DNA of 64,000 nt from the NCBI GenBank assembly GCA_965248735.1, contig OZ252146.1:1364001-1428000 (forward strand). The letters run 5' to 3'. The position numbers and the translations under genes are program-made. Every line of letters starts with the position of its first letter. Within the stretch, counting starts at the first letter, position 1. This document shows, one piece after another, positions 34,913 to 44,798 of this stretch. The notes beneath the pieces were generated by a model. That model saw only the letters and a list, made by a program, of their open reading frames with translations, had not been told where the DNA came from and ran no database searches. The DNA comes from Aldehydirespirator sp965248735 (GTDB taxonomy: Bacteria; Actinomycetota; Acidimicrobiia; Acidimicrobiales; Aldehydirespiratoraceae).

Positions 34913-36761
34913 TCAGCGGCTCCCGTAGGGCGAATCGGCCTGACCGTCGTTGTTGGCGCCCCAGCATGTCACCCTGTCGTTCACTCCGAGCCCGCAGGAG
35001 TGGTGGTTTCCAGCGTCAACGGCACTGAATCGGACCCTGCTGAGCGGTGGGCGGGCCTGCCTGTGGGTGTTGGCGCCCCAGCACTCGATGGATCCGTCGG
35101 TGCGCAGCCCGCAGGTGTGGTTCCATCCGGCGGCGACGGAGCTGAAGGTTCCTTCGGGCAATTCTGTCTGTTCTATGTACTGGCCGGTTTCGTGGTCATA
35201 GTACGCGCCCCAGCATTCGACAGTCCCCTCCATTCGCAGCGCGCGATAGTGGCCTGCTCCTGTCGCCACGTCGGTGTAGACATTGGGCGGAAGCCACACC
35301 TCGCCGGGCCCTGCGGCTCGCGCCGCGGCGATCCACTCGTCGACCAGGTCGCGGTTGTCGGCGATCCACTGGGTGGCCAAGTCGGTGGGGCTCTCGCCCC
35401 CGACCATGGCCAAGTTGGCCAGCGACACGTCGATCACAGACAGCCTGACCGCCTCGAACAGCGCCCGCGCGGCCGGGTTGGCCGCCAGGAAGTCGCTGTT
35501 GGCGGTGACCTGGATGTCGGCTGCGATCCAGCCGATCTTGCACTGGCCGTCGGGCTGATCGGCGGCCGACGGGCACTGGTCCTCGCTGATGGCCGCGAAG
35601 CCGCCGGTGCCGTCGGGGCCGCGCTGGCTGTGGTTCTCGCCGCCCACCTGGTTGGCCGGGTTGGAGTCGTCGAGGATGTTCTCGACACCCATCCAGTAGA
35701 CGTTGTCGCCGGGACGCAACTCGGTGATGTACGCCGACGGGCTCCAGGCGTATGCGACCATCGGGAGGCCCTCGTTCACCCTTCTGACCGCCTGGGCGAA
35801 CATCACGTCGTAGCCGACCGTGTTCTGCGCGATGTTGTGCCAGCCGCCGAACGCGATCATGTTTTCGATGATGCTGTCACAGGTCCAGGACTCAGAACAG
35901 CCGAAGATGTCAGCCCTGCCGTTGCCGGGCACGGGATCGGTGGCGTCGAACGCGGCGAGCGCCTCGGCGTTGCGGTTGAGGTCGTCCATCGTGTACACGC
36001 CGTATGCGTCGGCGAAGGACTTGGTCACCAGGAAGCCCTGCAGACCGCCCGCGATCAGCTCCTCGCCGACGACAGAGACGTGGTCGCCGACCAGCGACCC
36101 GTCGGGCAGCTCAGCGGCGTGCCACGCGTAGTGGCCCGGGTACCAGCTGTTGGGCCAGTAGTCCAGCTCGCCCTGGGCCATGGCGATGTAGGCGATGTTC
36201 GGCCCCAGCTCGAGCTGGGCCGGATCGGTCACGTTGTAGCCGATCTCCTCCAGCAGCTGCTTGTACAGCTCCCCCTGGAAGTAGCCCGAGGACCAGTCGG
36301 CCCGGCCCGCGATGACGTCGACGCCCTGCCCGGGAAACTCGGCCGGCTCCTGGGTGTCGTCTGGAGTGGGCGAACGCGACTCGAGCAGTGCGAGTGCTCT
36401 GGCTCGGCAAGTCGCTCGACGTGGGGCATCCACCACGCGTCGTCATCCATGTCGGCGAACCTCGACTCGCTGACCTCGGGCGGTTCCGCGCCGTCGAGGA
36501 CCCGCACCAGCCACACGGCCACCGTCCAGCGTTTCGCCGGCTCGCTGGGGCAGAGCTCTCGCTCACCGCACTCGGTGCCCTCGAACAGCCCCATCTCATT
36601 GAGCGCGTCGATGGCCGGCTTGTGCGAGCCAGGCTCCACATCAGAAAGTCGTCCTGTTGAGCCAACACAGTCCCCGGCGCGGCCACCGTCAGCGACGCGA
36701 CCAACATGGCCGCAACCACAGTACCAACGGCACCCAAGAGCCGGGTCCCCCATGTGGCCAT
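34913..36761 (-). pseudogene. Frameshifted SLH / glycine-betaine-binding / RCC1 fusion
   Basis: Three pieces in different frames make one protein. A signal peptide starts at 36761 (LLGAVGTVVAAMLVASLTVA). An SLH-like block (DALNEMGLFEGTECGERELC) follows after a shift near 36650. After another shift near 36390 comes an OpuAC/ProX-type substrate-binding domain (GRADWSSGYFQGELYKQLL, WPNSWYPGHYAWHA). It ends in RCC1 units (EGTVECWGAYYDHETGQ, HTCGLRTDGSIECWGA). ProX-type domains bind glycine betaine outside the cell. At least two frameshifts make it a likely pseudogene, or show assembly errors. Confidence 0.65.
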
Positions 36762-36869
36762 ACTTCACCTCCTGGTATGCGCTGACAGCATCATCTGCGC
36801 CAGCTAGGGAGGGCACACGGTAGTCACGGCGTGCCGAAGTGCGCAACCGGCCCCAGTGCCGGCTGACGA

Positions 36870-37223
36870 TCACGTATCGGCTGGCCTCGCGCTGGTCGGC
36901 ACGGGATCGTCAGGGGGCGGTTGGCGGCCACGGCCCAGCGCGAACCCTTCGGGCGCCATCAGGTGGCCCTCCACTCTGGCCAGCCTCTCCCGAGCGTCTG
37001 AGACGTCGCGGCCCAGAGCGTCGATCTTGCCGGTGAACTTGGTGTCCAGAGCGTCGATCTTGCCGGTGAACTTGGTGTCCAGAGCGTCGATCTTGCCGCT
37101 GAATTTGGTGTCCAGAGCCTTGATGCTGTCCTCGTGGCGGTTCGACTGCCACAGGATTGCGACGAAGATCGTGAGCCACGATCCCACGATCGTGATCATC
37201 AGGGCGATGGTGTCGGCTTCCAT
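36870..37223 (-). CDS. Small membrane/coiled-coil protein, MAPEGF family (copy C)
   Basis: 117 aa. N-terminal membrane helix (TIALMITIVGSWLTIFVAIL), then a coil of three repeats of the type LDTKFTGKIDA, then VSDARERLARVEGHLMAPEGF split by the usual short linker. The tail is Pro-rich. The start at 37223 follows the conserved leader. A longer frame from 37340 would translate the leader itself, which is not conserved as protein. It lies downstream of the SLH gene at 37498-39897, mirroring copy B. Confidence 0.75.
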   Translation of the reverse strand: MEADTIALMITIVGSWLTIFVAILWQSNRHEDSIKALDTKFSGKIDALDTKFTGKIDALDTKFTGKIDALGRDVSDARERLARVEGHLMAPEGFALGRGRQPPPDDPVPTSARPADT

Positions 37224-37330
37224 CGTGCGGGTGCCTCCGTTGCGCAGGAATGCTTGAGGCGAGCCAGGACCGAGGCTTGCGACGGCGGTGTCACCATAGC
37301 CGACTTCATCGTGGAACACCAACGCTTCAT
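37224..37330 (-). promoter_or_regulatory. Conserved leader of a coiled-coil gene, copy C
   Basis: On the reverse strand GTCGCAAGCCTCGGTCCTGG to CAACGGAGGCAC matches the other leaders. The block starts 60 nt before the ATG. Confidence 0.65.
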
Positions 37331-37393
37331 CGCGTGCCATGAAAGCCGTGAAAGGCGGTGAGGTTGCGGAGGAGGTGGGTGCAGCAAAGATGC

Positions 37394-37426
37394 GAGGAGG
37401 CCCCGGCGCAGTGCCGGGGCCTCCTC
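37394..37426 (-). terminator. Hairpin terminator of the second SLH gene
   Basis: Same 14-bp stem as at 34065-34098 with a 5-nt loop, 72 bp after the stop of the gene at 37498. Flanking sequence (CTTCTAATACCACCAACCCC on the reverse strand) is also shared. Confidence 0.75.
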
Positions 37427-37497
37427 GGGGTTGGTGGTATTAGAAGGGAGGGGTGGAGCCGAGGCTCGGGTTAAACCCCGGCTCCGTTCCTACCTAG

Positions 37498-39897
37498 TTA
37501 GGGAGCGTTGACTGTCAGGTTAGTGGTCAACTGGAACCACGTGCTGGACGACGAGTCGTCGAACACATAGCCCGACCACACCAGCGTCGGCTCCGCCTTG
37601 GCGTTCTCCTCGGAGTCCTCGAAGGCCTTCAGAGCCTTGGCGAGCGTCTCGGCGAACTCCGCGAAGCTCTGCGGGGAGTCGTCCACCGAGAAGAAGTCGT
37701 TGGAGTCGTAGTTCATCGCCATCGGCGCCCTGCCACCGTCGTCGTCGGCGTCAGCGTCGCCGTCGATGACGATCTGCTGGTCGTCAGCGCTGTGGCTCAG
37801 AACATCTGCCGGCCCGGTGATCTCCTGATCGTCGGTGCGAGTCGTCGTCGTTGCGGAGTTCTCGTCCACGACTACTCCGACCCAGAAGACCATGGTCGTA
37901 CCGCAGATGTCGTCTCCGCCGTCGTTCTGACCCTGATCGTCGATGTCCCGGCAAGCGGTGTCGTCTTCCTGACCCTCACCTGAACCCGGATCTAGGTCGG
38001 GGTTCGTGTCGTCCGACTCGTCGGCCGTATCGCCGTCCCAGATGGCGGTCAGGGTCTCAACAGCAGCGCCTCCCTTGTAGCTATAGCCGATCCGCACCTG
38101 GCCGCTCGGACCCGTGAAGCGTGGCCGGCTCGACGTGGTCGCGTCGTCGCCGCCGCTGCTCGCGAGCACAATGCCCTTACCGGACATAGGCCGTCCGTAC
38201 TGGTCGAGGACCGTGACGGTGGCCGCCGTGCCTACGTTGCCGTTGCTCGGAGCGGACTGGTGATCAGCCGCATCCACCGAAACAGACGTGACCGTCGCGT
38301 CGGAGTCAGAGAACACCACTACGCCTCTGTGGAACTTGGTGTGGGTGTACGTCGCCGGGTTGGTCGCCGGCTGAACCGTCGCGGTGGAGGTGTCACCGTC
38401 GCGAGGCACCAAGAGGTTCGGCGCGTTGTCCTGGTCGTTCTCATCGGTGACAGTCCTGGTCAGTGTGTATCTGACCGTGACTTCGCTGTCGTTGTTCGGA
38501 TCGAGATCGCGAGCAGTGACTACGAACGTACCGGAGCCGTCGCTGCCGAGTTCCACCTTGCCAGGCGACACCGAGACGGTCGTGTTCGACGTGGCGACAG
38601 CCTGGCGTCCGGTGAACGTCTCGAGTCGCAGGGTGTACTCCACGCCACCATCAGGCGTAGCCGCGTTGTTCTCCTCGCGGTCCTGGAGCTGGATGGTGAA
38701 CGTCACCTTCTGGCCGTAACGAGCATCGCCGTTCCCCTTCAGACCCAGGTCCGAAGAGATCGCGGCCACGCTCGCATCCGCTGCCGTCTCGGGCTGCGGG
38801 TCGACTGAGATCTCAAGAACGTCGGTGTCGTCGTCAAAGTCGTCGCCGATATCGCCGCTCCAGATCCAAACGGTGAGACCCTCATCGATGTCGTCCGAGG
38901 AGAGCTGAGCCAGGCCGATATTGCCGAGGGATGTCGTCACCGGATCGGCCCCATCGATGGTGCACTTGTTGGCACCATCGACAAGGCTGGCACGGCTGCT
39001 GCAGCTGCCGTCGGCCTTGAAGGCCCGCTCTTCTTGAGCCGCAGGGGCCTTGAATGCATCGATCGGTGTGTTGACAACCGGTGCGAAGTCGGCGTCACGC
39101 ACCGAGACGACGACCTCAGCAGCACCCATGGGTCGCGTGTAGACCTGAGCGGACATACCCGCCGGGCGAACGTTGCTGTGCCTCAGGGCACGCATGATGA
39201 ATGTCGCCATGTTCCTGCGAGGCACCCCGTCGTGCGGCGCGAAGTTGTCGGAACCAGCCGGCCTACCGGTGGTTATGCCCAACTCGTAAGCAGCGCTGAC
39301 GGCGTTATTGGCGGGCTCGGACAACGTCCGATAGGCGTCGCCGAAGCTGTCGTCGGGAAGATCCTCATCATCGCCGAACACGAACAGGCCGTCGTCGTTC
39401 TTGCCCAGGTTGCTCGACACGTGGTCAACCAAGTTGACGAGAGCCGCAGCCATCTCAGCCCGGGTGATGTCGCCGTGCGGGTCGAAGGCCATGTCGCTGC
39501 GGCCTGCCAGGATGCCATTCCTCGCTAGTGCGCTGATGGCGTTCTGCCGGTCCTCGCCCAACTCGGCGATGTCGCCGAAGTCAGCCGACATGTCGCCGCC
39601 CGTGAGGTCGACGCCCATGACGCCGGCGGCCCGTGACAGGAACAGGGCCATCTGCGAACGGGTCACGTTGCTGCTGGGATCGAACGTGTCAGCCGTCCTG
39701 CCGGTGGTGATCCCGTAGTAGGCCAGACAGTTAATGTCGTCCACGGCCGCTTCGAGGCCGCCCAAGTCGGTGAACCCGGCGTCATGCGCCGCAGCCCCAC
39801 CCACACACGCCGAAGAGGTCGTGGTGTGATCCTGCTCGGAGTCCTCGTCGATCGCGGCCGCCGGGGTGGCCCCGACAGCGAGCAGCGAAGCGACCAT
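37498..39897 (-). CDS. Large SLH-domain surface protein, truncated at its 5' end
   Basis: 799 aa from the only available ATG (39897). Three SLH repeats (ITTGRTADTFDPSSNVTR, NGILAGRSDMAFDPHGDITR, LGITTGRPAGSDNFAPHDGV) and beta-rich Ig-like domains with VTVLDQYGRPMSGKGIVL match the protein at 31543. The basic start of the signal peptide (MPQLVKKRRSG in the paralogue) is missing: similarity stops near 39927, where the sequence changes completely toward the integrase gene. Export is therefore doubtful and the gene may be silent. Confidence 0.82.
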   Translation of the reverse strand: MVASLLAVGATPAAAIDEDSEQDHTTTSSACVGGAAAHDAGFTDLGGLEAAVDDINCLAYYGITTGRTADTFDPSSNVTRSQMALFLSRAAGVMGVDLTGGDMSADFGDIAELGEDRQNAISALARNGILAGRSDMAFDPHGDITRAEMAAALVNLVDHVSSNLGKNDDGLFVFGDDEDLPDDSFGDAYRTLSEPANNAVSAAYELGITTGRPAGSDNFAPHDGVPRRNMATFIMRALRHSNVRPAGMSAQVYTRPMGAAEVVVSVRDADFAPVVNTPIDAFKAPAAQEERAFKADGSCSSRASLVDGANKCTIDGADPVTTSLGNIGLAQLSSDDIDEGLTVWIWSGDIGDDFDDDTDVLEISVDPQPETAADASVAAISSDLGLKGNGDARYGQKVTFTIQLQDREENNAATPDGGVEYTLRLETFTGRQAVATSNTTVSVSPGKVELGSDGSGTFVVTARDLDPNNDSEVTVRYTLTRTVTDENDQDNAPNLLVPRDGDTSTATVQPATNPATYTHTKFHRGVVVFSDSDATVTSVSVDAADHQSAPSNGNVGTAATVTVLDQYGRPMSGKGIVLASSGGDDATTSSRPRFTGPSGQVRIGYSYKGGAAVETLTAIWDGDTADESDDTNPDLDPGSGEGQEDDTACRDIDDQGQNDGGDDICGTTMVFWVGVVVDENSATTTTRTDDQEITGPADVLSHSADDQQIVIDGDADADDDGGRAPMAMNYDSNDFFSVDDSPQSFAEFAETLAKALKAFEDSEENAKAEPTLVWSGYVFDDSSSSTWFQLTTNLTVNAP

Positions 39898-40008
39898 GGC
39901 GCCCGCTGCGAGAACTGCCCAACCCGGGAAAGAAGAATTATACCCAAAAGCACAGGTTGAAGGCCATGCATAGGTACCACCGGTGTGTGGTTGCCCTCGA
40001 ACTATCCC

Positions 40009-41193
40009 TCAGACAGTGCCCCGATGCGGTAGTCGTCTGGGTGCAGTCGAGGCGAGCGAGACATCGACAAGCACTATCGCCCAGGCGTCCATGACCTCGC
40101 GGCGCGCGGCGAGCAGGTCGGATCGCTGATAGGCCCGCTCCACGATCCCGGCCGAGTGCGCCAGCGCCGCCTCCGCCACCTCGCGGCGCACCGCGGTCTC
40201 GGCGCACCAGGTCCGGAACGAGGCTCGCAGACCATGGGGCGTGAAACCCTCGACGCTGGTGAACCGGCTCAGCTGTCCGTTGGACAGCGTTCGCCCGGTC
40301 GGCGACGGGAACACCAACCCGGAGCCATCGGTGTAGCTGCGGGCCTCGTCGAGCGCGTCCACCGCCACCGGCGACAGCGGCACCACATGCTCGCGGCCGG
40401 TCTTGGTGCGCTCACCAGGCACGGTCCAAGTCCTGGTGTCGAGGTCGATCTCCTCCCATGTGGCGAGCCTGGCCTCGCCGCTGCGGGCGACGGTGGCGGC
40501 GATGAACCACAGACACGCCACCTTCGGGCGCCACGTTCGGGCTGAGGCATCGAGCCTGGCGAGCGCCGCGGCGACCTCGCCGTGGGGCAGGCTGGAGAAG
40601 TGCTTGGTCGCGGTGCCGTGGCGGGGCAGCGCCGCGGCCAGCGCCGGGCCTGCGGGATCGTCACTGCGGTAGCCCGCACCCACGGACCAGCGCATGACCA
40701 CACCCATTCGGGTCTTGACCTTGCGGGCGGTCTCGCGCTTCTCGTGCCAGATCGGGAGCAGGACGCGCACCAGGTCGGCGGTCGTGATCTCATCGACGGG
40801 CATGGAGCCGATGCGGGGGTAGGCGTAGCGCTGCAGCGAGGACCGCCAGTTCTCCTCGGATTTGCCGCCGTCCTTCCAGCCTCCGCGGTGGGCCTCGATG
40901 ACACGCTCGACGGCTTCGGCGAAGGAGGGGGCGGGGCTGTCTCGTCGCAACGCGGCCGGGTTGCCCCCGGCTCGGGCGAGCTTGTGGAACTCGTAGGCGA
41001 TGTCGCGGGCCTCGGCCAGTGTTGTGTAGGCCACGGCTCCCAGCCCGATGTCTCGGCGCCGTCCGCGCACGGTGCCCCGCCAGACCCACTGCTTCGACCC
41101 CCCGGGTGCGACCCGCAGGATGAGGCCGTGCTGGTCGTAGTACTTGCCCGGCTTGTTGGCTGCTCGGACGCCGGCCGCGGTGAGCTTGCCCAT
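40009..41193 (-). CDS. Tyrosine recombinase, P4-type integrase
   Basis: 394 aa from the ATG at 41193, which has a GAAGGAAG ribosome-binding site. The N-terminal DUF4102-type domain (AANKPGKYYDQHGLILRVAP) precedes the catalytic domain with ATVARSGEARLATWEEI (first Arg), TPHGLRASFRTW (His-x-x-Arg) and the nucleophile Tyr in GIVERAYQRSD. Such integrases move genomic islands and integrative elements, often at tRNA genes. No tRNA, excisionase or second att site was seen nearby. It sits at the breakpoint of the truncated SLH gene. Confidence 0.88.
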   Translation of the reverse strand: MGKLTAAGVRAANKPGKYYDQHGLILRVAPGGSKQWVWRGTVRGRRRDIGLGAVAYTTLAEARDIAYEFHKLARAGGNPAALRRDSPAPSFAEAVERVIEAHRGGWKDGGKSEENWRSSLQRYAYPRIGSMPVDEITTADLVRVLLPIWHEKRETARKVKTRMGVVMRWSVGAGYRSDDPAGPALAAALPRHGTATKHFSSLPHGEVAAALARLDASARTWRPKVACLWFIAATVARSGEARLATWEEIDLDTRTWTVPGERTKTGREHVVPLSPVAVDALDEARSYTDGSGLVFPSPTGRTLSNGQLSRFTSVEGFTPHGLRASFRTWCAETAVRREVAEAALAHSAGIVERAYQRSDLLAARREVMDAWAIVLVDVSLASTAPRRLPHRGTV

Positions 41194-41465
41194 TGCTCGA
41201 CTTCCTTCGGTTCGCCTCACACAGAGCAGTGCCGGCCCTGTCGCCCGGTTGTCTCACTCACTGACGAAACAGAAAACAACACTGTTTGACTCCATATGTC
41301 CGGCACAGCCCTGTTGATTTCTGAGGACGCAACACGGCTGCGCGCCACGGGATGGCGTCCCGCAGCGGCTTGCCCGGGTGGAGGATCCCATGGCGGATCA
41401 CGGTGGCGTCGCAGCGGGCACCCCCAGAAGCACCGAGACTCGCCGCCATATTGAAGAACATCGGT

Positions 41466-41592
41466 TATTTTCAGTGCACACAGTGTAGCATTGGTATTCT
41501 ACCGTGCAATCAGCTAGCATCGGTGTTGCCGTCGCAAGCCGCGGACATGGCTCGCCTCAAAGCATCCCCCGCGGAACGGAGGCACTCACACG
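41466..41592 (+). promoter_or_regulatory. Conserved leader of a coiled-coil gene, copy D
   Basis: TTTTCAGTGCACACAGTGTA, GCTAGCATCGG and GTCGCAAGCCGCGG to AACGGAGGCAC are shared with the other copies. The block starts 62 nt before the ATG, out of phase with the 57/60/63 nt of other copies. Confidence 0.7.
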
Positions 41593-41852
41593 ATGGACAT
41601 GATCACCCTGGACTTCAAGACGTTGGCATTGCTGGTGGCGATCATGGGTTCGACACTCACTGTCGGCGGCCATGAGATCCTGCCCAGTGGCGGCCATGTA
41701 GCTGCCCGCTGGCGGCCAACAGTTCTGCCCAGCGGCGGCCAACAGAACTGCCCGCGTTGAAGTCCATTTCCCGTCGGGGTCCACCGCGGCGGGTGCTCCT
41801 CCTACTCGAATGGCCGGTCACGACAACCGTGACCATCGAGCAGGAGGAGCGA

Positions 41853-43338
41853 GTGAAGTCTCGCGAGGAAATCATGAACATGTTGGAAGCGTTCGACCTG
41901 ACTGGGTCGTTGCGTGGCGCCGGTGATCTGGCCGGCGTGTCTCATCACACTGTGGCCCGTTATGTCGCTGAGCGCGATGCCGGCGAGTTGGCCGGCGACG
42001 GGCCGCGGCGCAGGGGGCGGATCATCGATCCGTTCTTTGGCGAAGATCGAGGAGTGGGTCGAGCGGTCGCACGCCAAGATCCGCGCCGACCGGGCCTTCG
42101 ACAAGCTCACTGCTTTGGGTTACACCGGTTCAGAACGCACGGTCCGCCGGGCGGTCGCTGAGGTGAAGGCCAACCATCGCCGTGGTCGGCGGCGGGTGTA
42201 TCGGCCGTGGATCCCCGAGCCGGGCATGTGGGCGCAGTGGGACTGGGGCGCGGGTCCGGTCATCGCGGGCCGAAGGACGAATCTGTTCTGTGCGTGGTTG
42301 GCGTGGTCGAGGTTCCGGGTGGTGGTGCCGTGCTGGGATCGCAGGTTGGCGACGGTGATCGCCTGTGTGGATCGGGCGATGCGAGCCTTTGGCGGCGCTG
42401 CGACGTATTGGCTCACCGACAACGAGCGCACGGTCACGATCGATCACGTCGCTGGGATCGCTGTGCGCCATCCGGAGATGGCCGCGGTCGGCGGCCACTA
42501 CGGGATCACGGTGGCGACGTGTGTGCCGGCGGACCCCGAGTCCAAGGGCGGGTCAGAGGCGACGGTGCGGGTCGCTGAGGCCGACTTGGTGCCAACCGAC
42601 GCGAACCTGCGCGGCGACTACACCAGCTGGTCCGAGCTGGTCGATGCGTGCGACGCGTGGATGGCCGAGGTCAATGGCCGTGAGCATCGGGTGACCCGGC
42701 GGGCACCAGTCGAGATGCTCCTCGAGGAGCAGCAGCGCCTGCATCGGTTGCCCGAGGCCCCTTACACGGCGGTGCTGGGGGAGACCCGGAAAGTCACTTG
42801 GAGCTCCACGATCAGCTTCGGCGGCGTGACCTACTCGGTCCCGCACACCCTCGCCGATGAGACGGTGTGGGTGCGTGTGGACGGCGACCGGGTCGTCGTC
42901 ACCCACTGTGCACCGTCAGGCCCAATCGAGGTTGCCCGCCACCAGCGTTCGACACCGGGGCATCCGATGATCGACGACGCCCACTACCCGGCGCGCCCGG
43001 CTGGGCCGCTCGGGCGGCGTCCGAAGCCGACGAGCGCGGCCGAGGTCGAGTTCCTCGCCATCGGAGACGGCGCCCGCACCTGGCTCGTTGAAGCAGCCGC
43101 CGCGGGCACGAGCCGCATGAAGGTCAAGATGGCCCAAGCCGTCACCCTTGCCCGCCTCCACGGCCAGATGCGCGTTGATTGGGCGCTCGGTGCCGCCGCG
43201 ATGTTCGGCCGCTTCGCAGACGGCGACCTGGCCTCGATCCTGGCTGCTGACCCGCCCGGACAACGCCGGCGCGCCGATGACGTGCACTCGCTGCAGCCCG
43301 GCACCGCCGCTTGGGGCCGCCTCGGAGGCGACCGATGA
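41853..43338 (+). pseudogene. istA: IstA transposase with a frameshift
   Basis: Starts at GTG 41853, 5 nt after AGGAGG. The first 60 codons encode a helix-turn-helix (GSLRGAGDLAGVSHHTVARY). At about 42036 the frame must shift by +1, within TTCTTTGG, to continue as LAKIEEWVERSHAKIRADR. The rest is a normal IS21 integrase: QWDWGAGPVI, YWLTDNERTVT and ESKGGSEATVRVAE carry the acidic triad. The shift may be inactivating, programmed, or an assembly error. The stop overlaps istB by 4 bp. Confidence 0.82.
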
Positions 43339-44099
43339 ACCCAGCACCGATCGACGAGGTTGTCGACCTGTTGCGCACCCTGCGCCTGCCCCACATGCGC
43401 GCCGCTGCACCGGAGTTGTTGGCCACCGCCAAGGCACAACGCTGGGAACCGGCCGAAGCGATGCGCGCACTGCTCACCGAGGAACTCGCCGGCCGCCAAG
43501 CGTCCTCGATCCGGGCCCGGCGCAAAGCGGCCGGGTTCCCCACCGGCAAGACCTTCGACGCCTGGGACGAGGCAGTGTCATCGGTCCCGGCGCCGACCCA
43601 GCGGGCGCTGCGCACCCTGGAGTGGATCCACCGCCACGAGAACCTCGTCGTGTGCGGACCATCAGGCACCGGCAAGACCCACTTCCTTGAAGCGCTCGGC
43701 CAGGCCGCCGTCGATGCCGGCCACAAAGTGTCCTGGTTCAGTCTCGAGCACCTCGGCGCGCTCGTGCGCCGCCACGGCGCCGACGACACCGCCGCCAAAG
43801 CGATCCGGCGGATCATGCGCTCCGACGTCATCGCGATCGACGACATCGGCCTGCTCCCCGTCGCCACCGAGACCGCCGAAGCGCTCTACCGCGTCGTCGA
43901 CGCCGCCTACGAGAAACGCTCCATCGCCCTGTCGAGCAACCTTCACCCCGCCGGGTTCGACGAACTCATGCCCAAGACCATCGCCAACGCCACCGTCGAC
44001 CGGCTCCTGCACCACGCCCACATCGTCATGACCGCCGGCGACAGCATCCGCCTCACCCAAGCCACCGCCGGCAAGGGGGTGACGCCACTGACCAACTGA
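43335..44099 (+). CDS. istB: IS21-family helper ATPase IstB
   Basis: 254 aa from an ATG overlapping the istA stop (ATGA). IstB is a DnaC-like AAA+ ATPase that helps IstA choose the target. Walker A is CGPSGTGKTHFL near residue 112, Walker B is VIAIDDIGLLP near residue 172, and the sensor motif is SSNLHPAGFDELM. The N-terminal LRTLRLPHMRAA and the lid region are intact, so it appears functional. Confidence 0.93.
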   Translation: MNPAPIDEVVDLLRTLRLPHMRAAAPELLATAKAQRWEPAEAMRALLTEELAGRQASSIRARRKAAGFPTGKTFDAWDEAVSSVPAPTQRALRTLEWIHRHENLVVCGPSGTGKTHFLEALGQAAVDAGHKVSWFSLEHLGALVRRHGADDTAAKAIRRIMRSDVIAIDDIGLLPVATETAEALYRVVDAAYEKRSIALSSNLHPAGFDELMPKTIANATVDRLLHHAHIVMTAGDSIRLTQATAGKGVTPLTN

Positions 44100-44634
44100 G
44101 CTACGGGCAGAACACCTGGCCACCACCGGGCAGTTCTGTTGGCCACGAACGGGCAGTTCTACTGTCCGCCACTGGGCAGATCCCACTGGCCATTGACACT
44201 CACGATCGTCACCCTGATGTTCCGGCAGTTCAACCACTTCGACAAGAAGTTCGACACCAGGATCGGGAGCCTCGACACCAGGGTTGGGGGCTTGGAGACC
44301 AAGGTCTCTGCCTTGGACACCAAGGTCGATGCCCTGGATGCCAAGGTCGATGCCTTGGATGCCAAGGTCGATGCCTTGGATGCCAAGGTCGATCGCATGG
44401 GCGGCAACGTCTCCGACGCACGGGAGAGGCTGGCCCGCATTGAGGGCCACCTGATGGCCCCCGAGGGTTTCAGGATTCAGCGGCCCCAGCCGTCGGCGGC
44501 CAGCGATCCGCCGCCGGAGGATCCCGGTCCCGCCCACCGCCAAACCGGCTAGCAGGCACCCCCAACCCCGCCAGGCCCGGCGCGCCTGCGTCACAGGAAG
44601 GGGTTCGCGAATCACACCGACAGCGAATCAGAGG

Positions 44635-44708
44635 TTTCTCTGTGTTTCATAAATCCCTGAAAACAAGGCGAATCTGCCAGAATTTTCAGGATCTCTAGAA
44701 AGGCAGAG
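44635..44708. repeat. 74-bp imperfect palindromic element, copy 1
   Basis: Begins TTTCTCTGTGTTTCATAAA and ends CTAGAAAGGCAGAG; CCTGAAAA and TTTTCAGG form an inner inverted repeat. A second copy of the same length is at 49824-49897, and GGATCACAC follows both. Confidence 0.7.
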
Positions 44709-44798
44709 AAAGTTGTGGATCACACTGCGGCTGCCCCGGCCGGCTGATGCCGATCAGCGAAATTCCCCAGAGTTGATCAGCGGAATTCCCCATGTGTG

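Larger units (their letters stand above)
41661..44198 (+). mobile_element. IS21-family insertion sequence with 5-bp target duplication
   Basis: 2538 bp. The ends begin TGTC and form imperfect inverted repeats of about 35 bp that share GATC-TGCCCAGTGGCGG. Repeated GGCGGCC...CTGCCC units inside the left end resemble the multiple transposase sites of IS21. The 5-bp direct repeat CTCAC flanks it at 41656-41660 and 44199-44203. It carries istA and istB. Confidence 0.92.
41593..44552 (+). pseudogene. MAPEGF-family coiled-coil gene (copy D) split by IS21
   Basis: The 5' part (41593-41660) encodes MDMITLDFKTLALLVAIMG plus STLT; the 3' part (44204-44552) encodes IVTLMFRQFNHFDKKFD and onward. Removing 41661-44203 joins them in frame at an ACG codon and restores about 138 aa: one membrane helix, a coil of LDAKVDA heptads, then RERLARIEGHLMAPEGF and a Pro-rich tail. 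The gene was intact before the insertion. Confidence 0.85.

Noticed and set aside
40009..41220. Att sites flanking the integrase
   Set aside because: No tRNA next to it and no convincing direct repeat was found by eye.
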